Origin: Bacillus sp. J33
GTDB taxonomy: Bacteria; Bacillota; Bacilli; Bacillales; Cytobacillaceae
NCBI RefSeq assembly: GCF_000518885.1
Contig: NZ_JAEL01000007.1
Span: 1 to 64,000, forward strand
DNA length: 64,000 bases
Direction of reading: 5' to 3'
The notes under the pieces were generated by a model that saw only the letters and a program-made list of their open reading frames with translations, did no database searches and was not told the DNA's origin. Position numbers and translations under genes: made by a program. This document shows positions 16,379-25,924 of this stretch, piece by piece (the first letter of the stretch is position 1; each line of letters begins with the position of its first letter).

Positions 16379-17551
16379 TTACACCTTCTTTAATTCGTAG
16401 ATCCGTTTATCCAACAGCTTTTTATCATTTTGCTTAATAGTGCCGGCTGCGGCTTTCTCCAGAATCGGCTTTACCCTGATTACACCCTGAATTTTTGCTG
16501 AAAGCTCCGATTCTATTTCACCATCAGCTTCTACTAAAATCCTAAATTCATCCTGTCCGGTTTCATTTGTAACAATAGCTTGAAAAACTGAATATCCTGC
16601 TTCCTCCAATACCTGCGCTAACTGTTTTTCCCGGACAAACATCCCTTTCACTTTCACTCCGTCGCTTACACGCCCAAGCACTCCGGCTATTCGCTTGCCT
16701 TCATAGCCTTCAACCCAGCGAGAAAGATCGCCCGTGCCAAATCGTATTAGGGGATAGCTTTTGTCAAATAGTGTAACAACCACCTCACCCTCTCCGCCTG
16801 AAACTTCCTTTCCCGTATGAGGATCACAAATTTGCACAATAGCAGAGCCGGTTACTTTTAGCCCTGGACCTTGCTTATCTTCAAATGCCAGACAGCCGCA
16901 ATCCGCCGTACCATATCCTTCATATACAGTAATCCCGTTATCTTCGCATCTTTTCCGCATCTGCACTGTCAGCATTTCGGCTGTGAAGAATACTTTTTCC
17001 GTCACTATTTCTTTACCAATCTTCCACCCTTTCTCTTCAATAGCATCAAGCAAAAGATTGAAGAAACTAGGCGTGCCGACATATCCGGTTACCTTGACAT
17101 CCTTCATAATCTGGATTTGAAGCTCCCGGTTGCCTGTTCCAGCAGGGACCACAGTTGCACCTAGTTCGCGAAGAGCCGAATCAAACATAAAGCCTGCTGG
17201 CGACAAGTGGTAAGAGAAAGTATTCTGGACAATGTCCCCTTTGCTAAAGCCAGCCTCTTTTAGCGCTTCGGAAAAACGCCAAAAATCCTGATCATGCGTT
17301 TGCGGATCGTAGATAGGTCCCGGGGACATAAAGATTCGGGCCATTTCATTCGGCTCCATTGCTGCCAGAGCTCCGAAAGGCAGGCTGGATGACTGAAGTT
17401 CTGGCAAACGGTCTTTTTTGAGCACCGGAATTTTTTCAAGGTCCCTCATGGATATTATTTCACTGGGGGAAATACCGGCAGAATCAAGCTGACTTCTGAA
17501 TCCATCGGCATTCGTGTATGCATGCTGAATCACTTCCTGCAGCTTTTCCAC
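16379..17551 (-). CDS. Phenylacetate-CoA ligase-like (PaaK family) adenylating enzyme
   Basis: About 390 residues, close to PaaK length. SEIISMRDLEKIPVLKKDRL matches the PaaK N-terminus, QNTFSYHLSPAGFMFDSAL and VYEGYGTADCGCLAFEDKQG cover the nucleotide-binding region, and RFGTGDLSRWVEGYEGKRIA is the conserved D-L segment before the hinge. Such enzymes activate aromatic or other carboxylic acids to acyl-CoA with ATP. The likely start is a GTG at 17551 preceded by AGAGGTG and overlapping the LivF stop by one base (TAGTG). It is the last gene of a seven-gene operon with an ABC importer, which suggests it acts on the imported acid or a derivative. The substrate is not identifiable. Confidence 0.82.
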   Translation of the reverse strand: MEKLQEVIQHAYTNADGFRSQLDSAGISPSEIISMRDLEKIPVLKKDRLPELQSSSLPFGALAAMEPNEMARIFMSPGPIYDPQTHDQDFWRFSEALKEAGFSKGDIVQNTFSYHLSPAGFMFDSALRELGATVVPAGTGNRELQIQIMKDVKVTGYVGTPSFFNLLLDAIEEKGWKIGKEIVTEKVFFTAEMLTVQMRKRCEDNGITVYEGYGTADCGCLAFEDKQGPGLKVTGSAIVQICDPHTGKEVSGGEGEVVVTLFDKSYPLIRFGTGDLSRWVEGYEGKRIAGVLGRVSDGVKVKGMFVREKQLAQVLEEAGYSVFQAIVTNETGQDEFRILVEADGEIESELSAKIQGVIRVKPILEKAAAGTIKQNDKKLLDKRIYELKKV

Positions 17552-18339
17552 TACAGCCACCTCTTTCTTCTTTTATAGGATTTAATATCTTTATAGCTTT
17601 TCCGGCCCTTATCCCCCATTCCAAGGTAAAATTCACGCACATCCTGATTGGAAAGCAATCGATCCACCGTTCCGTCCATCACAATCCGCCCATTTTCCAT
17701 GATATAGCCATAGTCAGCAATCGATAATGCGACATTTGCGTTCTGTTCCACTACCAGGATCGTAGTTCCCTCTTCTTCATTGATTTTTTTGATGATTCCA
17801 AAAATCTCTTTTACAAGCAGGGGGGCTAGACCCAGTGACGGTTCATCCAGAAGAAGGACTTTTGGCTTCGCCATGATTCCTCTCCCGATTGCTAGCATTT
17901 GCTGCTCTCCTCCTGACAAATATCCTGCCTGGCGATGTTTTAGCATTTCAAGCTTAGGAAAATAATGATAGACCTTTTGAATATCACTCTTAATATTTTT
18001 CCGATCCTTCCTTGTATGCGCTCCAGCTATCAAGTTATCTTCCACAGAGAGGTGCTTAAAAACACGCCTTCCTTCCATGCATTGAAAAATGCCTTTCTTG
18101 ACAATTGTTTCAGCATCGCTAACATCAATTCGCTCTCCATACAGTTCAATATATCCATCCGTCACTTCGCCGTTTTCACTTTTTAACAATCCGGATATGG
18201 CTTTCAGCGTAGTTGTTTTTCCAGCTCCATTACTCCCTAGCAGTGCCACAATTTTACCCTTGGGAACAACCATCGACATCCCCTTTAATACAAGGATGAC
18301 CTTATCGTACATCACTTCGACATTATTAATTGTCAGCAT
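17551..18339 (-). CDS. ABC transporter ATPase, LivF type
   Basis: 262 residues with Walker A GSNGAGKTT, signature YLSGGEQQMLAIGRGIMAKP and Walker B VLLLDEPSLGLAPLLV, the last being characteristic of LivF rather than LivG. It energises a branched-chain-type (HAAT) importer from the cytoplasm. The tail KSYKDIKSYKRRKRWL is a basic extension past the usual end. GGAGG lies 8 nt before the ATG. It is separated from the binding-protein gene by 245 bp that holds a strong hairpin and a 21-bp repeat array, the largest gap in this operon. Confidence 0.93.
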   Translation of the reverse strand: MLTINNVEVMYDKVILVLKGMSMVVPKGKIVALLGSNGAGKTTTLKAISGLLKSENGEVTDGYIELYGERIDVSDAETIVKKGIFQCMEGRRVFKHLSVEDNLIAGAHTRKDRKNIKSDIQKVYHYFPKLEMLKHRQAGYLSGGEQQMLAIGRGIMAKPKVLLLDEPSLGLAPLLVKEIFGIIKKINEEEGTTILVVEQNANVALSIADYGYIMENGRIVMDGTVDRLLSNQDVREFYLGMGDKGRKSYKDIKSYKRRKRWL

Positions 18340-18421
18340 GTGTTTGTCCTCCTAACTTCCTTAAGCGAGCTTTATCTTTAAAATGCAATGTTCTGAGTTT
18401 TTTTCCAATTTTCGACTTTTA

Positions 18422-18526
18422 TTCGCTGAATCTGATACTTTGTTCGCTAGTTTCAATACTTTATTCGCTAAATCCAGCAATTTGTTCGCTAAATTCTCCT
18501 ATTTATTCGCTAAGCTGCAACCACAA
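18422..18526. repeat. Five tandem 21-bp repeats
   Basis: TTCGCT occurs at 18422, 18443, 18464, 18485 and 18506, exactly 21 bp apart, usually as (A/G)TTCGCTAA followed by a variable 8-10 bp and TTT(A/G). It lies between the binding-protein and LivF genes of one operon. The repeat has a constant head and drifting tail. Confidence 0.8.
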
Positions 18527-18550
18527 GCCCCAACCTTATAAAATTTAACA

Positions 18551-18575
18551 GGAGGCGGGTGTTAACCTCGCCCCC
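18551..18575 (-). terminator. Strong hairpin after the substrate-binding protein gene
   Basis: On the minus strand GGGGGCG-A-GGT, loop TAAC, ACC-CGCCTCC. The sequence after it (TGTTAAATTTTAT) is only moderately U-rich, so it may be a partial terminator or an mRNA-stabilising stem that raises expression of the binding protein. Confidence 0.6.
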
Positions 18576-18583
18576 AGTATGAA

Positions 18584-19762
18584 TTAGTAGCCGATATAAT
18601 CTGTAAACACTTCAAACTTGCCGTTTTTTACTTCAGCCAAGCGAATTTGGTTTGTACCTGCATGGTTGTCAGGTGAGAACGATACAGGTGCAGCCAGTCC
18701 ACCAAGGTCAAGGTTAGAAATTTTCTCAAGTCCGGCACGGATGCCTTCGCCTGTTGTCGGGTCCTCAGCAAGCTTTATGCCTTCAACCATAATCTTGGCA
18801 GATACCCAGCCTTGAATAAACTTCTGGTTCTTTTCTTCCAGCTTTTCACCCTTGCTCTCTACAAACTCCTTAACCTCTTCCATTCCTGGAAGGTCTTCGT
18901 ATGGGAATGCGTGTGTTACCACACCAATAAAGCCTTCAGCTGCATCGCCGGCAATTGGCAGCAACCCTTCGCCTGTTGCCCAGTTTAAGCCGATAAATTG
19001 GGTATCAAGACCAAGCTTTTTGGCATCTTTCAAAATGGTGGCAGTTGCTCCCCAAGTCTGGTTAATAATCGCATAGTCAGGGTTCTTCTTTTCCATATTT
19101 AAAAGCTGAGAAGTCGCATCAAGCGTCTGGAGGTCAACAATTTGCTCATCAACTATTTCTATGCCGTTTTCCTTGGCAAAAGTCTTCGCATCTTCAATTG
19201 GAGATTTTCCAAACGCAGTATCGTTGTAGATGAGAGCAACAGTAGGGTCTCCGTCCTTATGGTTATCCTTTATCCACTTTAACACTGATCTTGCCTGGTC
19301 TGAATAAGACGCAGCTGCCAGGAAGTTATATGGGCTTTCATCAATATTTTTCAGGTTCTCTGAGTAAGAGGCTGAAATAAATGGAAGCTTGTCAGCAGCC
19401 ACTTGCTGGCGAAGGGCTTCCGTATCGCCCGTACCCCATCCCAAAATGGCCGCTACTTTATCTTTGGATTTTAATTTTTGATAAAGCTTCTGTGCTTCAG
19501 GAATTTTGTAAGCATAATCATCACCTATTAATTCCAGCTTATTGTCATTGATTTCCTCACCTGCAATAGATTCAAAAAATGCTTTCTCCCCTTCTGCATA
19601 TGGTGTACCTACATCACCTGTTCCGCCTGTCAGGTCAAAAATACCTCCGACTTTAACTGTACCTTTCTTGTCAGACGCTGCTTGCTCGCCGCCTCCGGAA
19701 CAGCCAGCCAGCATTCCAGTCATTAGTGCTGCTGCCAATAAACCTGCCCAAAACTTTCTCAT
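18584..19762 (-). CDS. ABC transporter substrate-binding lipoprotein, LivJ type
   Basis: 392 residues. The N-terminus MRKFWAGLLAAALMTGMLAG followed by Cys21 is a lipoprotein signal; the mature protein would be tethered outside the membrane. KVGGIFDLTGGTGDVGTPYA begins the periplasmic-binding type I fold used for branched-chain amino acids, amides and aromatic acids; DPTVALIYNDTAFGKSPIED and IINQTWGATATILKDAKKLG are further family segments. GGGGGAG lies 6 nt before the ATG. It recognises the transported ligand, which is unknown; company with two CoA ligases points to a carboxylic acid. Confidence 0.92.
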   Translation of the reverse strand: MRKFWAGLLAAALMTGMLAGCSGGGEQAASDKKGTVKVGGIFDLTGGTGDVGTPYAEGEKAFFESIAGEEINDNKLELIGDDYAYKIPEAQKLYQKLKSKDKVAAILGWGTGDTEALRQQVAADKLPFISASYSENLKNIDESPYNFLAAASYSDQARSVLKWIKDNHKDGDPTVALIYNDTAFGKSPIEDAKTFAKENGIEIVDEQIVDLQTLDATSQLLNMEKKNPDYAIINQTWGATATILKDAKKLGLDTQFIGLNWATGEGLLPIAGDAAEGFIGVVTHAFPYEDLPGMEEVKEFVESKGEKLEEKNQKFIQGWVSAKIMVEGIKLAEDPTTGEGIRAGLEKISNLDLGGLAAPVSFSPDNHAGTNQIRLAEVKNGKFEVFTDYIGY

Positions 19763-19857
19763 TGTTCTCCCCCTCTTTTTTATTTAAAAATTGAAAGTAT
19801 ACATTCTTTGTGATAGTGCACTTTCAAAATTTTCAGAAATTATTGCCCGGGAATTAA

Positions 19858-20919
19858 TTAATACGAAAACGGCCAAAGCTTAAAATAGTCTTTGATATTC
19901 TTCCAAATTTTCGCCAGGCCTTGTGGTTCATAAATCAAGAAAAGGATAATCACCAGGCCGAATACTACTTCCTTCATTCCTATTAACACAGCCGAAAGAT
20001 CCGGAAAAACCCCACTTAGCATCTCCACTCCGGATCTAAGCACAACAGGCAGCAATGTAATAAATACTGCACCATAAATTGAACCAAATACACTGCCCAA
20101 CCCGCCGACCAGTATGATGGCTAAATATTCAATCGATACTGTAATACTGTATAGCTCAGGGCTAACTACCATCGTATAATGGCCCAGCAGGGCACCAGCA
20201 ATTCCTACAAAAAAAGAACTTACAATAAATGCCAATACCTTGTATTTAAATAAATCAATCCCCATGACTTCTGCCGCTACATCACGGTCACGTACGGCAA
20301 TAAATGCCCGGCCGACCCGTGATCGGAAGAGATTCAGAGTAAAGATTGTAGTAATAATAAGGACAATAAACATCAGGTAATAATAGCTCCGCTCACTGTA
20401 AAAAACGAAGCTGCCCAGTTCAGGCCTGGATAAAACCATCCCTGCAGTTCCGCCAGTAAGCGAATCCCAGCGAGAGATCACAAACAAAATGATGACCTGA
20501 GCTGCCAAAGTAGCAATTGCTAAATATAAACCTTTCAGCCTGAGTGATGGCAGTCCAAACAATCCTCCTACAATCGCAGTGACGATACCGGCTGTCGGCA
20601 TCGCGATCCAGAAACTAAGTCCAAGCTTTGCTGTCAAAATGGCAGAGGTATAGCCGCCTACTCCGAGGAAAGCACCTACCCCAATGGAAATCTGGCCTGT
20701 AAAGCCGGTTAGGATGTTTAAACCAATCGCCCCAATCGCTGCGATTCCGCAAAGTGTTGCCAGACCAATGATATAGTCGGATGCAAGCATTGGGAATACC
20801 GCGAAAACAGCCAGCAGAATGAAAATGCGCATCCTTACTCTGGAAATCTTCCAGATGGCCAAATCTTGTTTATAATTCACATGAAATTCTCCACAATCCA
20901 TTACAAAAGGATTTCTCAT
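19858..20919 (-). CDS. ABC transporter permease, LivM type
   Basis: 353 residues with about ten hydrophobic helices and the LivM signature region IGLNILTGFTGQISIGVGAF and GGTAGMVLSRPELG; VRDRDVAAEVMGIDLFKYKV is the conserved loop that docks the ATPase. It has an N-terminal extension of about 28 residues before the first helix. GAGGG lies before the ATG at 20919. It pairs with the LivH permease encoded 3 bp upstream. Confidence 0.93.
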   Translation of the reverse strand: MRNPFVMDCGEFHVNYKQDLAIWKISRVRMRIFILLAVFAVFPMLASDYIIGLATLCGIAAIGAIGLNILTGFTGQISIGVGAFLGVGGYTSAILTAKLGLSFWIAMPTAGIVTAIVGGLFGLPSLRLKGLYLAIATLAAQVIILFVISRWDSLTGGTAGMVLSRPELGSFVFYSERSYYYLMFIVLIITTIFTLNLFRSRVGRAFIAVRDRDVAAEVMGIDLFKYKVLAFIVSSFFVGIAGALLGHYTMVVSPELYSITVSIEYLAIILVGGLGSVFGSIYGAVFITLLPVVLRSGVEMLSGVFPDLSAVLIGMKEVVFGLVIILFLIYEPQGLAKIWKNIKDYFKLWPFSY

Positions 20920-20922
20920 CGT

Positions 20923-21807
20923 TTACACCCTCTCGATTTCTTTTTTTCCGAACAAACCATATGGCTTGAACATAAGGATCAATACGAGGATGACAAACGG
21001 CATGACTTCTTTCAGACCGCCTCCAACCAATGGATCCAGATACCCCCCTGTAAAGCTTTCAAGTATCCCGATAATAAGTCCTCCTATAATGGCTCCTGGT
21101 ATACTGTCAAGCCCGCCAAGGATGGCAACCGGCAGCACTTTTAATCCGATAGCTGAAAGGGAAGCGTTAACGCCATTGATATTTCCAAGGAGTATTCCTC
21201 CCACTGCTGAAACAATCGCAGCAATGGCCCAGGCTACAGCAAAAATCATTTTGACGCTGATCCCCATTGACATCGCTGCCTGCTGATCATCTGCTGTGGC
21301 CCTCATTGCAATTCCAAGCTTCGAATACTTGAAAAAGAGCGTAAAGATCACAAGCATAATCACAACGATTAAAAGGGACCAGAGATACACTGGTGCAATG
21401 ACAATTCCCCCTAATTGGACCGGCTGCTCTGAGAACACTTTTGGGAATACACGAGTTTCATGGCCCCAAGTAATATGGACGATTCCGGCAAGCACACTGG
21501 ATAAACCGATGGTCGCCATAATCATCGATATGACCGGTTCCCCAATAAACGGCCTCAGCACAATTCGTTCAATGACAAAACCAAGTACTGCACTAAATAT
21601 TAATGATAGTAGCAGCGCGGCCATAAACGGTATATTATAGGCTGTGATAAGCGTCAAGCATACATACGTTCCGATCAGAAGGAACTCACCCTGGGCAAAG
21701 TTAATCGCATCGCTGGACTTATATATAAGAACAAACCCCAATGCAACCATTGCATAGACACTTCCTACTACAATTCCTGTTACGAGCATCTGCAAGAAAA
21801 AAGTCAT
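20923..21807 (-). CDS. ABC transporter permease, LivH type
   Basis: 294 residues, eight helices, with GSVYAMVALGFVLIYKSSDA and INFAQGEFLLIGTYV, the LivH N-terminal signature, and RATADDQQAAMSMGISVKMI, the ATPase-docking loop. Its ATG overlaps the acyl-CoA synthetase stop by one base (TAATG), so the two are translated together. It forms the membrane channel with LivM. Confidence 0.93.
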   Translation of the reverse strand: MTFFLQMLVTGIVVGSVYAMVALGFVLIYKSSDAINFAQGEFLLIGTYVCLTLITAYNIPFMAALLLSLIFSAVLGFVIERIVLRPFIGEPVISMIMATIGLSSVLAGIVHITWGHETRVFPKVFSEQPVQLGGIVIAPVYLWSLLIVVIMLVIFTLFFKYSKLGIAMRATADDQQAAMSMGISVKMIFAVAWAIAAIVSAVGGILLGNINGVNASLSAIGLKVLPVAILGGLDSIPGAIIGGLIIGILESFTGGYLDPLVGGGLKEVMPFVILVLILMFKPYGLFGKKEIERV

Positions 21808-23714
21808 TATGCCGCCCCCTCTCCCTTATCCATAAAAATAACTTGAAGTGTCGTCTGGATGGTTTGTTCCATACCGTCACGATATTTGATCGTTCCATTG
21901 ACCTCTATCTTTTTATCCTCTGTATACAGGCCGTCAATAAGCGCTTCATACTTTTTAGCTACAAACTGCCTGCGGACTTTCTTTGTTCTTGTCAGCTCCT
22001 CATCATCTGCATCCAGTTCTTTATAAAGGAGGACAAATTTTTTCACACGGGCTTTTTCAGGAAGGGACTTGTTAATTTCCTGAACCTGTTTTTCGATCAG
22101 TTCCAAAACCTCTGGCTTGGAGGATAAATCAGTATATGTTGTATAGCTGATTTGATTTTTCTCCGCCCAGCGGCCTACATTTTTCATATCAATATTAATC
22201 ATGGCAACGACATAAGGCCGATCTTTCCCAATTGCGACTGCTTCCTGAATATAAGAGCTGAATTTCAGTTTGTTCTCAATGAATTGCGGAGAAAACATTT
22301 CTCCAGTATCAAGGCGAATGACATCTTTAATTCGATCAATCACATACAAATGCCCTTCTTCATCCAGCCTGCCGGCATCTCCTGTGTGAAGCCAGCCGTA
22401 CTGTATAGTATCTTTTGTGCTCTTTTCATTTTTGTAATAGCCTTTGCACACACTGGAACTCTTGATTAAGATCTCTCCCTCATCAGAAATTTTCACTTCT
22501 GTCCCAGGAATTGGAATGCCAACACTATCAAGTTTGATGTCGCCATCCCTGTGCACAATAGAAATGCCGGAAACTTCCGTCTGTCCGTAAATGCTTTTGA
22601 CATTGACTCCAATGCTATGGAAAAATTCAAAAACATCGGGTCCTAATGGTGCCCCTCCGGTATAGGCGCGCTTGATTTTCAGCAGGCCCAAATGGTCACG
22701 AATCGCACTGAACATCAAGTAATCAGCCATTTTATAAAGAAGCTTTGTTCCTGAGCTGATTGGTTTATTTTCAAAATGCGCTTTAGCCACTTTTTCGCCG
22801 ATTGGCTTGCACCAGTTATAAATCATTCTTTTAAGCCATCCGCTGTCCTGGATTTTAACTTGGAAACGGGATACCATATCCTCGTAGATTCGCGGCGGCG
22901 AAAACATCACTTGCGGACCAATTTCACGCAAATCTTCCAAAACCGTTGTCGGTTCCTCCGGGAAATTGATAGTCATGCCATTGTACAGTCCCATTGCAAT
23001 TGTCATCATCTGTTCGCCTATCCAGGCAAGCGGCAGGAAAGAAACATATTCATCCTTATCAGTCAGCGGATCGATAACTGAGAGATTTCTCGCCATATCT
23101 ACCAGATTTCGATAGGTAAGCATCGTTCCTTTCGGATTGCCTGTTGTTCCAGATGTATAAGAAAGGATGGCTATATCATCTGCAGTTCCTTTATCAACTT
23201 CACCCTGGAAAAATAAAGGATTCTGTGAGTGGAACGTCTTCCCAAGAGCCAGTACATCTTCAAATTTCAGCAAGTAGTCTTCCAGGTAATTCCTCATTCC
23301 CCGCGGATCATAATAGATGATGGTTTTTACTTTAGGGATGGTTTCCTTTATCTCCAGCAGTTTATCCACTTGTTCCTGATCCTCAGCTACCACAATTGTC
23401 GCATCACAATTGTCGAGTATAAACTTGAGTTCAGTAGACAATGATTCCTGATAAATTCCAACAGATACGCCGCCAAGGCTTTGTGCGGCCAATTCACTGA
23501 TAATCCATTCAGGTCTGTTATCCCCTATAATCGCGAGCTTATCTCCTCTTTCAAGCCCCAATGCAGAAAGTCCAAGGCTAAAGTTTTTAACCTTATCCAA
23601 AAAGGATTCATAGGTGAATTCATTCCATATTCCAAACTCTTTTTCTCTCAATGCTACTTGCGATCCATTATTGTAAGCCCTTTCAATCAAAAGCTGCGGA
23701 AACGTCAGACTCAT
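21807..23714 (-). CDS. Long-chain-type acyl-CoA synthetase (AMP-binding)
   Basis: 635 residues of the long-chain fatty-acyl-CoA synthetase class. The phosphate-binding loop is ILSYTSGTTGNPKGTMLTYR, followed by VSFLPLAWIGEQMM, the A5 motif SIYGQTEVSGISIVH, and GWLHTGDAGRLDEEGHLYVI DRIKD split across 22300-22400. The C-terminal catalytic lysine region is LTRTKKVRRQFVAKKYEALI. It activates a carboxylic acid with ATP and CoA. It is embedded between LivG and LivH genes, overlapping LivH by one base, so uptake and activation are probably linked. CAAGGAGGGG lies before the ATG. Confidence 0.9.
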   Translation of the reverse strand: MSLTFPQLLIERAYNNGSQVALREKEFGIWNEFTYESFLDKVKNFSLGLSALGLERGDKLAIIGDNRPEWIISELAAQSLGGVSVGIYQESLSTELKFILDNCDATIVVAEDQEQVDKLLEIKETIPKVKTIIYYDPRGMRNYLEDYLLKFEDVLALGKTFHSQNPLFFQGEVDKGTADDIAILSYTSGTTGNPKGTMLTYRNLVDMARNLSVIDPLTDKDEYVSFLPLAWIGEQMMTIAMGLYNGMTINFPEEPTTVLEDLREIGPQVMFSPPRIYEDMVSRFQVKIQDSGWLKRMIYNWCKPIGEKVAKAHFENKPISSGTKLLYKMADYLMFSAIRDHLGLLKIKRAYTGGAPLGPDVFEFFHSIGVNVKSIYGQTEVSGISIVHRDGDIKLDSVGIPIPGTEVKISDEGEILIKSSSVCKGYYKNEKSTKDTIQYGWLHTGDAGRLDEEGHLYVIDRIKDVIRLDTGEMFSPQFIENKLKFSSYIQEAVAIGKDRPYVVAMINIDMKNVGRWAEKNQISYTTYTDLSSKPEVLELIEKQVQEINKSLPEKARVKKFVLLYKELDADDEELTRTKKVRRQFVAKKYEALIDGLYTEDKKIEVNGTIKYRDGMEQTIQTTLQVIFMDKGEGAA

Positions 23715-23764
23715 AGAATTTCTCTCCCCTCCTTGCCATATTTCAATCGGTTTTCAGCCGTTTT

Positions 23765-24535
23765 TTAAACAGCGTTTTCTTCACCAAGATAAGCTTCAAT
23801 TACTTTCGGGTTATTCTGTATCTCTTCTGGTGTTCCATAGCCGATCAGCTTGCCGAAATCCAGTACCGCTATGTGGTCCGACAAATCCATGACAACCCCC
23901 ATATCATGCTCAATTAAAATAATGGTTGTATTCATTTCCTCATGGATATCAATGATATAGCGGGCCATATCCTCTTTTTCCTCACTATTCATCCCGGCCA
24001 TAGGTTCATCCAAAAGAAGAATTTCGGGTTCCAAGGCAAGCGCCCTGCCCGTTTCAACCCGCTTTTGCAGGCCATAGGAAAGTGTGCCTACCGGTGTATT
24101 GCGAATGTGCTCAATTTCCAGAAAGTCGATCACCTGCTCAACCTTTAAACGATGTTCGACTTCTTCTCTTTGCGCCTTGCCCCAATAAAGCCCGCCTGAC
24201 AGTACGCCCGTTTTCATCCGCACATGCCGCCCGAGCATAAGATTGTCCAATACTGATAAATGCGGAAATAGCTCAATATTCTGGAATGCACGGGCAATGC
24301 CGAGGCTGGCTCTTTTATGGGGCTTAAAACGGGTAATATCTTCCCCTTTGAATGTGATCGAACCTGAAGACGGCCGGTAAAGACCGCTTATGCAATTCAG
24401 CATGCTTGTCTTCCCTGCACCATTAGGCCCAATAAGCGAAAAGATCTCTCCTTCTTTTACTTCATAAGAGACATGATCCAGGGCTATAACTCCCCCAAAT
24501 CGCAATGTCACATCTTTAATCTCTAAAATCCCCAT
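23765..24535 (-). CDS. ABC transporter ATPase, LivG type
   Basis: 256 residues with Walker A GPNGAGKTSMLN, the LivG signature SYGLQKRVETGRALALEPEI and Walker B ILLLDEPMAGMNSEEKEDMA. The short non-canonical SYGLQKR in place of LSGGQ is normal for this subgroup. It is the first gene of the seven-gene unit LivG, acyl-CoA synthetase, LivH, LivM, binding protein, LivF, PaaK-like ligase. Confidence 0.93.
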   Translation of the reverse strand: MGILEIKDVTLRFGGVIALDHVSYEVKEGEIFSLIGPNGAGKTSMLNCISGLYRPSSGSITFKGEDITRFKPHKRASLGIARAFQNIELFPHLSVLDNLMLGRHVRMKTGVLSGGLYWGKAQREEVEHRLKVEQVIDFLEIEHIRNTPVGTLSYGLQKRVETGRALALEPEILLLDEPMAGMNSEEKEDMARYIIDIHEEMNTTIILIEHDMGVVMDLSDHIAVLDFGKLIGYGTPEEIQNNPKVIEAYLGEENAV

Positions 24536-24828
24536 CGTTCAACCCCCTTTTTCGAAAAACAAATTAACTTTTATAAAATTATGAATAGTTTTAATATTCT
24601 TTACATAAGTCTTTTCTCCTTTTTTTATTTAAAATATTTTTTATAGTCCTAAGCTACTTCTCATTTTTATGTCAGTTGAATTTTTGTTATGACAAATTCC
24701 TTATGCGGATGTGTTTTTCACTATGATTTCAGGAGAAATAAAGAAGAGTTTAATAGCAGGGGATTTTATATATGTTCTATATTGTTAGCTTTTCCCCCCT
24801 TTCAGACACGATCAATCTGCAAGTATAA
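24536..24828. other. Intergenic, promoter region of the importer operon
   Basis: A/T-rich with no reading frame of interest. The operon promoter must lie here but I could not single out a convincing -35/-10 pair, nor a FadR- or FapR-like palindrome. Confidence 0.4.
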
Positions 24829-24860
24829 TAAAAGAGACTGGACACAAAAGTGCCCAGTCC
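24829..24860 (-). terminator. Terminator of the alcohol dehydrogenase gene
   Basis: On the minus strand GACTGGGCAC, TTTT, GTGTCCAGTC, then TCTTTTATT; a 10-bp stem with one G-U. Confidence 0.85.
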
Positions 24861-24877
24861 TTAAATAATATATCCTA

Positions 24878-25924
24878 TCAATCTTCAAATTTTATAACAA
24901 CTCGTCCATTTATTATTCCTTGTTCAAGATCATCAAAGACTCTATTAATTTCTTCCAGAGAAACAGTTTCAATGATGGTTTTGACTTTACCGTCTGCTGC
25001 AAACTGAAGTGCTTCCTGGAGGTCTTTCCTTGTTCCCACTATAGACCCAACGATGCTGACACCGTTAAGAACAGTATCAAAAATTGGCACTTCCATGACT
25101 TCAGGCGGCAAACCAACAGCGACACATTTTCCACCGCGTTTTACTGCCCTGTAGGCTTCACTGAAAGCATGCTTGGAAACAGCTGTACATATGGATGCTT
25201 GAACACCTCCAATTTCACGCTGAATAAAGTTCGCAGAATCCTCCGCCTTTGGATTTATTGATAAATCTGCTCCTAATTCTTTTGCAAGGTCCAGCTTTTC
25301 GTCAAAGGTATCTACGGCAACAACCTTTAGTCCCATTGCTTTTGCATATTGCACGGCCACGTGGCCCAGCCCGCCGATTCCATAAACAGCTACCCATTCA
25401 CCCGGTTTTGCTTCCCCAACCTTCAGAGCTTTGTATGTCGTCACTCCTGCACAAAAAATCGGTGCAGCTTCAACATAATCTAGTGAATCTGGCACTTTTA
25501 CAACATAACGGGCATCTGCAAGACAATATTCTGCGTAACCGCCATTTATGGAACAGCCGGCATTCAGCTGATTATGGCAAAGTGTTTCGCGGCCAGTTAG
25601 GCAGTATTCACAATGTCCGCAGGCAGAATATAGCCAAGGAATACCGACTCTGTCACCTGCTTTCAAGTGAGTAATATCTTCTCCCGCCTCAACAACTTCT
25701 CCTACTCCTTCATGGCCTGGAATGAGAGGAAGTGCTGGTTTAACCGGCCAGTCTCCATGGGCTGCGTGCAAATCTGTATGGCATACCCCGCATGCTTTCA
25801 TTTTTACTAACACCTCATTCTTTCCAACGGATGGGACTTCTACGTTTTCTATTTCAAGTTTTTCTTTAAATTTATGTACTACTGCTGCTTTCATCATTTT
25901 TTCATCTCTGCAATGTTCACACAT
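24878..25924 (-). CDS. Zinc-dependent alcohol dehydrogenase (AdhP/AdhA type)
   Basis: Medium-chain dehydrogenase. Catalytic zinc ligands are visible in [17 protein letters not shown], in [12 protein letters not shown] and in the later Cys of [14 protein letters not shown]; the structural zinc site is CGHCEYC...C ([20 protein letters not shown]). The NAD-binding turn is [19 protein letters not shown]. It interconverts primary alcohols and aldehydes with NAD. I place the start at the ATG at 25924 with GAGGTG 6 nt upstream, which leaves a ten-residue leader [10 protein letters not shown] before the usual MKAAVVHKF; a start at the MKAAVV methionine is possible. Single-gene transcript. Confidence 0.93.
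   Translation of the reverse strand: MCEHCRDEKMMKAAVVHKFKEKLEIENVEVPSVGKNEVLVKMKACGVCHTDLHAAHGDWPVKPALPLIPGHEGVGEVVEAGEDITHLKAGDRVGIPWLYSACGHCEYCLTGRETLCHNQLNAGCSINGGYAEYCLADARYVVKVPDSLDYVEAAPIFCAGVTTYKALKVGEAKPGEWVAVYGIGGLGHVAVQYAKAMGLKVVAVDTFDEKLDLAKELGADLSINPKAEDSANFIQREIGGVQASICTAVSKHAFSEAYRAVKRGGKCVAVGLPPEVMEVPIFDTVLNGVSIVGSIVGTRKDLQEALQFAADGKVKTIIETVSLEEINRVFDDLEQGIINGRVVIKFED

Noticed and set aside
10780-18526. Tandem repeats as CRISPR arrays
   Set aside because: Units are 20-51 bp including any 'spacer', the heads are too short, and no cas gene is present.
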